Assembly (NCBI GenBank): GCA_026182355.1
Contig: JAPFBL010001617.1
Location: 5,563,001 to 5,627,000, forward strand
DNA length: 64,000 bases
Source of the DNA: Hermatobates lingyangjiaoensis
Lineage: Eukaryota; Arthropoda; Insecta; Hemiptera; Hermatobatidae
Direction of reading: 5' to 3'
Of the stretch, positions 39,101-51,321 are shown one piece after another. The notes beneath the pieces were generated by a model that was not told where the DNA came from, did no database searches, and saw only the letters and a program-made list of their open reading frames with translations. Position 1 is the first letter of the stretch. Every line of letters begins with the position of its first letter. Position numbers and translations under genes: made by a program.

Positions 39101-42100
39101 ATACATGGCTTATGTTCATAATTGAGTTTTATAAATTAAATGCCAATTGAAAATATTGATGGATATACAAAATAGAAACAAAAATGAAACTAATGCAATT
39201 TAAAAATATAAGTAAAATAACAAGAGATTAAAATCTGCATCAATTTAATTCAGAAGACTACGATTCATCAAATGACAAAAACTGTGTTGTTTTGCTTTGG
39301 CTAATTCTGAAATATTCGGAGGAGTGCTTGACAGGGCACAACACAGGTCGTTTTCTACCTCTAATCTACTGCATTGATTTGTTTTAATTTGCGACAAAGT
39401 TGAAAAGCCTGACTCACAAAGATATGTCGATACAAATGGAAACAATGCACGGATAGCTATTTCCGACACTTTTGGGTAGGATTCGCACATCAGGGGCCAA
39501 AATTCTGTTCTTTGATTTTTCATCAAACATATATCTTGCTTCCGAATCAGTTTTTAGCTCAAGGAATTCATCTTGGCAATCATCTGGAACTCTTTCAACT
39601 GGCAATTTGAATGGATTTCTTACTAAATCGAACTCATCATCACCAAGTTCAGGAAAGTATCTGCTGAATTCATTTTCCAGTGCTGTCAAATGCTGCAAAA
39701 TTTCATTTTTTGCAAATTGTGGAAGCATCTTATCTTCACCACAAACATCAAGAATGGATGTCAGTTTCTCAAACATAGCTACATTTTATGAGTTGACTTT
39801 TCTCTTCTAATTTTCAAGCTTGCTCATAAAAGCTCTCAAGGCATCTACGAATTTTATAATATTTGTATTCCTTCCTTGCATCTGAAGATTCAGTTTATTC
39901 AGTTGCTCGAATATATCAACCAAATAAGCAAGACGTATGATCCATTCTTCATTGTTTAGCCAGGCAAGAAATTCAGTCTTACCTTGAATCTCGAAAAACA
40001 ATTTGAGCTCGTCCCTAAGCTCAAATATTCGTTCAGTTATATTTCCTCTTGACATCCAACGGACGTTTGTGTGAAAAAGAAGTGAATGATGAGTAGCATC
40101 CATATCATAACATAACTGCTTGAAAAGTCGGGAGTTTAGAGCTCCTCCTTTGACAAAATTTACAATTTGAATTGTTTGATCCAAAACCTTCTCTAACGGA
40201 GCTGGAAGTGTTTTTGAGGCTAGTGCCTGACGATGGATCATACAATGAATGCTTTGATGAATTGAAAATAATCCAAATCTTGAAGACTTGATCTCTTGCA
40301 CAACTTGATCCTTGATGTCAGTGGCCATATCGCTTATCCTCCTTTGAACAGTACTGTTTGAAAGTGGAACCAATGCAATTGTTTTCTTCATTTCATCTCC
40401 CAACACAATTTCCACCATTTTGAGAGAGCAAGGCTTAATCAAATTTTCCCCAATTGTGTATGTGGTTTTTTCTGCTTTGCTATTTCAAGAGCTACAAAAT
40501 AAGAAGCTTTAGTAGCTTTCTGTTTATTTTCTTTAAAATCTGTTGATACCAGCCTCATCTTTTTTACAGCATTCCCATGACGTTCAAAAAAGTTTTTGTT
40601 CTTGTCTTTATGTTGAGGATGAAGATTTTGTAAATGTTGCTTCATATTTGCTGGTTTCATAGAATCGTTTGCCAAAGCTTTATTACAAATAACACATTGA
40701 GACCGTTCTTCTCCATTGATGATGATGGATGTCAATCCATACTCAATATATGAATGATCGTACTTTCTTTTTTTGATACTCATGATGGGCTCCAAATTCT
40801 GTTAATAAGACATGGAAAATTCGAAATTATAAAATATAAAATTTATAAATGGAACTTTTTACAGACAATTTTATAGATTTAATTTTTCTTTAATCAGCAT
40901 CATGGCTGACATGAAGAAGTATACAGTGTCAGGGATGCATAAACAAGAATGTGTAATATGCTTAATTACAGGAGAATATTGTCCGTTTTAGTACATAAAA
41001 ACTAGACTGGCTAGCGTAGCACAGTGAGAAAAAGTGGCATAATCAGAATAGCTAACAAAGAGAAAACAACTGGAATTATAATGGGAATAAAAACAGATGA
41101 CTGTGCACATGGATGCACAGACAGTAGAAGAAACAAAATTATTATAGGGTACCTACATACTTCGAGATAAAATTCAGCAAAAGATGTTCACTCTGACACT
41201 GATGACAAGTCAAGAATGAAATCTTTATAGTCTCTCAGACTATTTATACCAGGAGTTCCTAACCTTAGGGTTGCCGAGAAATTTACTTGGGGTAGACATG
41301 GAAATGCTTAAAAGGATATTTGGCTGATATGAGTGGATTAGGATTAGATTCAGTTGGTTTTTCCAAACCGTTTCCCAATTTACCTGAAATACTTAATTAA
41401 AATTTAAAACGGTGCTTCTTAATCCCTCTCAAGTGGTCAGTGTCCCCTGGCGGTGGCTACTATGGATTTACAATATTCGGCCCAGGGCATCTCCAGTAGA
41501 TATTTTCTCCAAAGTCATAATTCACCCCCTTGAATCCCGAAATTCACCCCTAATGAGAACCCCTGGTGTAGAAGGTATTTAATTGATTTAGCCACTCGTG
41601 ACTGGTTGTTTAATTCCCTAGTATTTTTATCTGTTTGATTTACAAATCCTTAATTAACATTTTGGTGTTTTGTTTTAACATGGTGAATATCTTAGGTCCA
41701 ACCGGTGGTAGTAGGTGATCGTTATTTCAACGTTTATTCGACTTTTTATAAACCTTCGTCTGATGTTCATGACAACATGTTTCTAGATGAGTTAGTTAGT
41801 TTTTTATACATTTATATATTGGTTTCGTAGTTCCTTTTGAAATATTTGAATTGAATATTGTTTCGATTATACATGTGTTAAAGGTGTGTTTTTTTCTATT
41901 ATTTGTGATTAATTATTTAATCATCAATGTGAAAGCCTCCTGTTTAGTATATTTAAACACATTGTAATAATTTCTGCTTTTATCTTTTAGAGCAAGGTTT
42001 CTCAACGTAAAAAATCTAATTATGCACGCGTATATTTTCGAAAAAATGTTGATTGTAAGTTGTATAAAATAATTCCATTACACTAGCAATATTAATTTGA

Positions 42101-45100
42101 AATACACTTATTCGACAATATTTTTAAAATAACAAACAATATATCTTAATTATTGTTTTAAAAAGGATTTGTGAAAAAATAATATAATTTGGATAGGGTA
42201 TAAAAAAGATCAATATAATATAACATTCTAAATTATTGGGGTGCATTAGGGCAAGTAATGAGAACATGATGCCTTATCATTATATTTTGTTACCAATGCT
42301 TGAATATTCTAAGGGTCACGTCGTTACGTTATTGATATATTCGTTTTTATGGTATAAATTTGGTACGAACCATGTATCCGATGTTACTTTTTTTTTTTTT
42401 ACTCGTGGACCCCTGGATGTTCATGTGTATCACGTTGAAACCCCTGTTTTAAGGTCTTTACTTTTGAAATCTATTTTGTCCTCAGTTTAATGTTTTTCTT
42501 AGACTGAAGTCAAGTATTCTGATTCGATTATCTGCTTTATAACAGGTAATTCATTTTTTTTCTGATCCCGTTACTTAGGTGGTTATAAGTACTCTGGTAA
42601 ATGTTGGGTTTGTGCTTGTGAACATTGTTGTGGTTGTTCCTTCGAATCTTGGTTTAGAAAATTGTTATATGCGTTCTGCCCATCCTTTCTTCGATTTTGA
42701 AAAAGTGTTTATAGAGGTAAGTAAGTCTTCCAATTCTTCTTAGATCCTTCTCAAAATGTTTCATCACACTGAGTGATTTTTTCACTGTGAAGTTGTCATT
42801 CCTATTTCTCTTATCTTTCTTATAGAATTGTCCACGGATTCTAGACGAGGACTTCTGTGTCTGTGAATGAAGGTTCGGGGGTAGTTGTTTAAAACTACAA
42901 TGAACACTATTTCTAACCTTTAACCACTCAAACCCTGATCTCCCTAAGTTTCCAGTCTTTGATAGCTTGGAGAACCTGGAAAAATTCGATTGCTACATGG
43001 TTGAAAAATCTTGTGAGTCCTGGTTGCGTTTGATCACAAATTGTTGCTTCAATGAGATTGTTGTACTTTATGATAATTGATGTTTTTTAAAATGGAGCCA
43101 TGTGGTGTAGCAGAAACCACCCAAGAAGAACGCATAATAATAGTCTACATAAATTACATTCTGATAAATTCACCATCGTGTATGAAGCAGGAGCACAAAT
43201 TAATTCGAAACTTTGATTTATGCTAAGATCCAAAATGCTCAGCTTTAGTAAAATATTTCCTAAGCTTCCTTTCATATTCCTGACATAATCCTCATGTCCT
43301 CTCCTGTTCTTATCGTTCCCGGTGAATCCATGTGAATTAAAGTTAAATAATTTTATTTGAAAATATAGATTTACTAAGAAGTTCTTTGTTGCTTGTATTT
43401 CTTTTATTTAAAGGATATTCAATATATTTTTCTTCTATTAAGTTCTCTTTTTTATAATTTGAATATTATTATTATTATTTTGCATTTTTATTACAAAGTG
43501 AAAAAAGGAATTTCAGTTAAGGAGTTTCTCGTAAAAACAGAAGCAGTTATTCATTCTTTCCTAATAATTCAAACTAATTTTGTCTCTTTTTCATGTTGAG
43601 TGATTTCAACGTTCTTTCGAAGAGTTTTATTTCTCTGGCTTTATTAAACGTTTGAAATTTCTGTATATTTTTCTGTTTCGAATGGGGTTTATTCGAAACA
43701 ACAACAATAATAATTCATATTATCATGAAGTATTTACTCATGTTCACTATCATTCAAACATTTCTAATTAGAGAACAAAAAAATTCAATATATCAAACAG
43801 TGTTTATTGTTTTTATTTAATTTTATGTTTATTTTACTTTTATTTGTTACAATGTCGAAAGTAATTTATCATTTTGTTTCATTTGATAATTGTCTAATGC
43901 ATAATTTTTTAACCATATTTTTTTAATTCAATATATAAAAGTAAAAAAATAAATTTCTTTTCTAAAACCTAGAAAATTTTATTTTAATCCTATTAATCCC
44001 ATCCTAATCCTTCAGTCCAATACCTCTTGTAACCACTCCTTACAGGTACTTTGTGTTCATGACGGCTTTGAAGTTGAGCTTGAACTTTCTTCTTGGATCA
44101 CATATGTTTCGATGGCAAGGGACTGAATTTATCGAAGCCTCTGTGGAAGCCCGATGAATAGTCATCTGTTATCATGGAAAAATAGAAGAGTAGTTTTGAA
44201 TGTATCTGATATCAGATAATTTAACAGTATAGCATTGGAGGAGGTAGTTACATTTTACCAGTTGTATGTATTTATTGTATGTATATTGTAGTTGTCATGA
44301 GGAATCTATCTTCGAAGTATGTGGTACGATTTCAGCATATCTGAGAAATGAATAATTTAATTCGAGTCAATTTCTGTTGGTTGTCAGTTGAATAAACATA
44401 AATGAATAAACTTTTTTTGTGGTTACTTGTTACACATAATTTCATAAATATTCTAATGCTATACTGAAATTCAATTTTCTTTTCTAGAAGTACCAGGAAT
44501 ATAAGTAATAACTAAAAATATTCCTTCACTTCCCCGTGGTGTCATCTATTACTTGAAAATATATATATTTAATAAGGTTATGGATTGTGAATTATTCTTA
44601 AATATAGGCTTTTTCTAATTATATTGGCACAAATCAGCACAAGTGACTGATTGTCAATGCGTAAAACTTCTTTTTTTTTCTAGGTATTAACACTTTTTTG
44701 GAATCTTGCTCATGGTGAAGATGTAGCAACTGAAATAATGGACCAAGCCCTGAATGCCCATGTTAAGATTTTGGACTATAGTTGTGCACAGGTCAGTTTA
44801 ATTTATCAATTAGTAGATTAACTACATTTTTTACCTGTCTATATGGATAGGTTATCACACTCTGGATGTAAACATTCTCGCAAACGAAACATGGAATTTA
44901 AAAAGCTACTTTAGAATTTTTAAAATTCGGTGAAAGGTGATCTGAGAATACTGTTTCGGTACATTGTATGACAAATAATTCAATAACTCTAAAATATCTT
45001 AATGTCTTTGTTGATGACATTAAAAAACATGTAAAAAGAAATTAAAAGCAAAACAGAGAAGTTGTGTACTAAGTTTCTGTATGGAGTTGTATAATTTATT

Positions 45101-48100
45101 TTATGGCATATAATGGGAATTATGAAACAAATTCTTTTTCATGTAACCACTATTTTTTTTTTGTATGAAATGCATTTTTGAGTAATACATGTTTAGGATG
45201 ATCTTCGTGTTCCAGACAATTCGAAAATTGCTTAGTACTTCTATATAGTTTTTTAAATACATTGTAATATTAAAATTAAGTTCCTCTAATGTTTTCTTTA
45301 TACCCTTTCCTGATTGCTTCTTTGGTACTCATGGAAATTCTTTTAGAATTCGAAAGCTTTACCTATATCATCCCTGGGTGACATAAGTACCGGATGTTAT
45401 TTCTCAATAGAGTGTTTATCCTCCCATCGTTCAACTATTCCTCCTTGAGTTTCTTTTTTCAAGAAATTAAGAATAGTTTTCTTCGCCTACTAGACCTACA
45501 ATTTTCTCATGCTGGTAGGACATAATCTTAAGGCTTCCGTCATACAAATGCATGCAAACCTTCGGATTTTATTCAATTTCTTCTGTACCTGGTTTGTTCT
45601 TTTAATTCAAATAATCACCCCATAAGTGATGATGGGTCTCACTCACTATCATATTATACATCCTGAGCAGTATTTTGGGTGAACGTCCCCACATCCTGCT
45701 TGCCATCCTTCTGCATATCATTTAGTGTTTATGTGACATATTAATTTTTTTGGATAGGTTAGTAATATGCTGATTTAATCTGAGTTTCCTGTCTAGTGTA
45801 TACCTAAATATTTAACCTCATTCTTTAATTCAATAGTACCCCATTCAGCCTAATAGGTTTCGTGCGTTCCATTTTTCTTCTTTTAATTGAAGCGACTATT
45901 GTCGTCTTCCTGGGATTATTTCCAAGCCAGTCGTTTCATACCATTGTTCTGTGGTTTTAATTTCACCTTGCATTAAGTCGCATAGAGGATCTTCAGATTT
46001 TCCACTTGCAATCAGAGCTATATCGTCAGCATAGTCCTGGCACCGAATGCCTTCCAGTGTTAGCTTCTACTACCCTGACCACTATCTACTACCGGGATCC
46101 ACAATAGTGGGGATAGTACTCCTCCTTGTGGAGAACCTTTCGTGGTAGTCATCTGTATAGTTTTTTGACCTATATTGATTTCTACTTTCCTTGCTCTAAG
46201 CATTTCCCCTGTCCATCTGGCTAGGGTGGTATCCACTTAGGTCATCCCCTCCATTGCTCCGTCACCTCTGTCTCTTTCTCTTTATTCTTCAGGAGAATAC
46301 TTTGACCCAAGGGACTATGATGGTTTGCCTCGTCTTTATTGATCACATCAGGGGGCTCCTCGGTTTGCTCCATCCTCTCATCAGCCACTGCCTTCTTCAT
46401 GCCTAGGACAGCGATTTTGCCGAAACGGTAGTTGAAGGTACGTCCTTCTTTCACTATCGCCTAGGAAGAGCCTTCTTCTATGCCTAGTATCATTAGCGCT
46501 CCTGAGGCCCTCTTGTCTGATGGAGTGTCTTCCATCCTCCATATTCATCCCTTCATTTTGAGCACTCACCAGCGCCAAAATTTTCATTTCCTCCGAAGAC
46601 ATGGACCTTGGGAAGAATATCGGGCCTTGTGCGGCTTTGGTATGTCCTTTCCCCACTTCACTGTCAGGGGTTTGCCCTTCCAGTTTTGTAGGTTCAGAAC
46701 CTGCCTTTTTAACAATTCCACTGATTTCTCACAAGTTATGTCGATGACCAACATCCCCGGTCTGAAGTGTATGCCTTCAAACCGGAGTTTGGCCTCCTAA
46801 CCCTTAGCAATCTCATCCACCAAGGCATTTTCCAATGATGTTAGTTCATCATTGGTGAGACCCACTTTGGATATTCCATCAGCATGACTGCAACTTTGTG
46901 AAGTTTTGCCACATCAGCGAAGCTAACTTTGTTTATGTCTTTACTGCGAGGTGAAGTGCAGTGCTTAATCACTTTTTACTCTGCTGGTCTCCTTGTGTTA
47001 GGGAAATTGCCCTATCCCTTTTCTTTAACTCCTCCCTTTAACGTCTCTTACCTCCCTTACACCTTTTCAATGCCATACCAGTTATCCTATTTCACTAGTT
47101 TCAGTTTGAATGTGTCTCTGACGAAAACCAGTTTTTTAGTTGAAAGATCTTGCTCCATTTCTGAGTTTGTTACTGTAGTTTAGAGTTAATTTTTCTTTCA
47201 CATGCTTACTGTTGAATCTTGTTATCTGTATTTATATGAGACAAATGTAAAATACGCTTACTGTAGTTAGTACTTCGAATGGTTGTTCGTCGTGAGATGA
47301 GTACTAGTGACAAAAGTCATAAGCTCTATCTCTTTTTGTCTTATTCTCTTGTTAACAAACATCTGTTCGAAGTGTTGACTGTAATAAATACCTTTTTCTG
47401 TTATGTGTCCTACTTCAGTTCTAGTTTTTAATAAGTTTGGATCAGATTTCCGAATTCCAATATATGTGTATAAGTAATAAACAAAAAATGAAATTTAATA
47501 ACATGTTAAAGCACATTATATAGAAAGAACATGTAAAAAGAACTGACGCAACTCTCTTCTATATTTCACCTTTTGTCGTCATCAAGATTAGGAAGTGGCC
47601 CGCTCGGATGTCAAACAAAGACTCTGCGTCACCATTTTTTCAAGATTTTCAAATAATGATCATCGGGAGCAAAATAAGAACAGACAAAAAGAAGTACAGA
47701 TATAGTTCTTATATGGCTGCACAATTATTTTGCTCTTAATGATGAATATTTGGAATGTTGAAAGAAATGTAAATGTGACAATGCTTTCATTTATGTTGGC
47801 TATTTATTACTGGCATTTGACAGTAATATTCATATTGTGGTGATATATGTGAAGTGATTCTATATTATTGGAAGTAATTTATTAAATATTTTTATGAAAT
47901 ATGTATGTATATATATATAAAAAGATTTCACATAAACACGTGAAACAACAATCAATGATCAAACCACAATAAGAAATGGGAAAACAAGTCTAAGATCTTT
48001 CAACCGTAACAAGCGGTCTTCGTCAGAGTCAAAAACCCAACTGAGTCAGTTGGGTTTTTGACTCTGACGAAGACCGCTTGTTACGGTTGAAAGATCTTAG

Positions 48101-49136
48101 ACTTGTTTTCCCATTTCTTATTGTGGTTTGATCAATGTATATATATACGTATATATATGCGTATGTATAAAGTGAAATACTGTAACAGAAATTGTAACTC
48201 TTGAAACCATTTTGTGCAGGAACGGGATATCCAAAAAACTGAATGGCTAAACAAATGTGTAGACGAATTGAAAGCAGGTGGCAATTGGGTATTACCAGCG
48301 TTAAAACAAATTAAAGAAATAGCTTGTCTTTATGAACAACCTCCTAGTGCTAATCAAAGAACACATGCATTCTGCAGGTATGTGTAGTTCAAGGTTTAAT
48401 AAATAAATTTGACATAATTTATCTGTAACTGAATGTCTTCACCAATTTTGAGATCTTCACCAAAAAGATGTTCAACAAAGACTTTTGTATTTTCATGAAA
48501 TTGTGTGTGTGTGTGTGTATTTGTGTTTGTGTCTGTGTGTGTGTGTTTCTGTGTGCTTGTCTGATTGTTTGTGTGTTTCTGTTTGAGTGTGTGGGTGTTT
48601 GTTTGCGTATGTGTACGTGTGTGTGTTTGTGTGTGTGTGCTTCTGTGTTTGTTTGTGTCTGTGTGTGTGTTTGTGTTTTTTGTGTGTGATTGTTAGTGTG
48701 TATGGGCGTTTGTGTTTGGGTCTTTGTGTGTGTGTGTGTGTGTGTGAGTGTGTCTGTGTAGTTTTATGTGTTTAGCACTCAAATAAACAAAATAGGCACT
48801 CTTTGACTTTGTGTGTGTGTGTGTGAGTGCGTGTATATGTGTGTGTTTGTTTGTGTGTTTATTAGTTTGTGTGTATGTGTGTGTTTGTTTGTTTGTGTGG
48901 GCGTATGTGTGTGTTTGTTTGTTTGTGTGTGCGTGTTTGGTCTGTGTCTTTGTTTGTGAGTTTGTGTGTGTGTGCGCGCTTGTGTGTATTATGTGTGTGT
49001 TTGTGTGTTCTGTGTATGGGTTGTGTTTTTGTGGGTGTGTGTGTGTGTGTGTATGTGTGGTTTGTTTGTTTGTGTGTCCGTGTATTTGTGTGTGTGTATT
49101 AGTGGGCTTGTGTGTTGTGTGTTTGAGTATGTGTTT

Positions 49137-49180
<44 letters not shown>

Positions 49181-49271
49181 ATGTCTGTCTGTATGTGTGT
49201 TTGTGTGGTGTGTGTGTGTGTTTGTTTGGTGTCTGTCTGTGTGTGCATTTGTGTTTGTTTATAAGTTTGTG

Positions 49272-49310
<39 letters not shown>

Positions 49311-49388
49311 TGTGAGTGAGTGAGTTAGTGTGTGTGTGTGTGTATTTGTGAGTTGGTGTGTTTTTGTGTTGTGTGTGTGTTTATGTTG

Positions 49389-49458
<70 letters not shown>

Positions 49459-50086
49459 TGTGTTTATGTGTATATCTGTTTGTGTGTGGGTGTTTACGGT
49501 GTGTGACTTTGTGTGTGCTTGAATATAAAATTACCATAAAATTTATATTGGTCAAACTGGTAAATCATTGAAGACATGTGTAAAACAACACCAATATAAC
49601 GTAAGTAGACAGGAAAAAAGTTGTGTCTTATTCTTGCATATAAAAAATGAAAAGTATCATATTGATTGGACAGGAGCTAAATTTATTACATATGAAAACT
49701 CAATGTTGTTAAGAAATATTATTGAATCGTCTCTAATTAAATTTAATAGATCAAATATTATAAACATTAATAACGGTCTCTTCAAACTTGATACTTTCGT
49801 TAAGAGGGCAATAGCCTCTTCTAAGAGGGTTGACAGCTAGCGGATAGTTTTTTACTCTTTCTTACTGTACTCCTTTGTTTCGCCAAACATCCCTTTCTAG
49901 ACATTAGTCCTTTCCTGCGCTTTCACCCTTTTAAAATACCACTCTTCCCTCCCACTCTTCTCAACTCCTCACCAGATGTTCTCTGCATCTAGTGTTTCAG
50001 TTGGGTTTTTGACTCTGACAAAGACCGCTTGTTACGGTTGAAAGATCTTACTTAGTCTTGTTTTCCCATTTTCTTATTGTGGTTTG

Positions 50087-50147
<61 letters not shown>

Positions 50148-51275
50148 TTTTTGAACATATAGAAACACAAATTAAAACTAATCACTATAACTTTCTTCCA
50201 ATTTGTTCATCCCTTTTATCGGTCGTCCCCAGGAAAGGAAGTGTTCCGGTGAAAAGCAATATGCCAACTGGACAACTTCATAGAATATGCGGGGTTCTTG
50301 ACTACACCGAAATCGAATAAAAGAATAGAAATTAATGATGAAAAAAACAGAAAAAATAATATACGAGGCTTTTTATAATTTAATCCAAAAAAATTAATAA
50401 ACTGAACAATAATTCAATGGTCGATATTTGATGTAATTTAAATTGTATTAAATTCTTTTATTAAAAAAATAAAATGTTTCAGGCCCGATGTGATCAACCG
50501 ATTACAAGCAGAACATCAGCTAGTTATTTTAGTCACAAATAATTTAATTACCTACATGGATAATGTGAGGCAAATATTTAAAGGTAATTTAGATTTAAAT
50601 ATTACAATCAATGTTAAATTAAGTTCTTTTATAAGTGTTGTTTTGTTTCAGATAACCCTACTCTTAATCCAAACGATTATTTTCCGGATAATAGGTATAA
50701 CCATATTGCTCAGGTTCAAGAAAGACTGAATTTCTTAAGGTTTTTACTAAAGGTAATGTAACTTTTTTTTCTTTTATGTCAAAATTAAATTGGTTCATAG
50801 GTAACATTTTTCTTATATTTACTGTTAATCATGTAATATTTAATAAAATTCAGGATGGACAGTTGTGGCTGGTAGCTGAACAGGCAAAGCAAATTTGGCA
50901 ATGTCTTGCGGAAGGAGCTGTGTTCACTACTGATCGTGAAGCTTGTTTCAAATGGTTCTCCAAACTTATGGTTCAAGATGATCCCGATATAGATCCAGCG
51001 ATAAATAAAGATTTCTTCCAGAATAATGTACTTCAGTTGGACCCGACTTTACTTACAGATAGTGGAATAAAGTAGGTTCTTTTGTGGACGCTTTTTCATT
51101 TATCTTTAACTTTGAAGATTTGTATGATTCTTATATTTCTTTATTCTTAACTGTTGTGTATATATATATATACACTTAAAAGTTTCTGGTTTTCGGGAGG
51201 ACTATTATTCTACTGTAAATAACAACCTGACTTTATTCTAGACTGGGAAATAACCAGTTTTTGTTTTTAAGTTAA

Positions 51276-51321
<46 letters not shown>

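Noticed and set aside
41260..41480. Possible nested hAT-like ends inside the hAT (accaggagttcctaacct)
   Set aside because: Only one plausible end, no inverse partner or target duplication.
48468..49571. Long Cys/Val-rich open frames
   Set aside because: They are translations of the GT-rich repeat in all frames; no codon bias, domain or start context.
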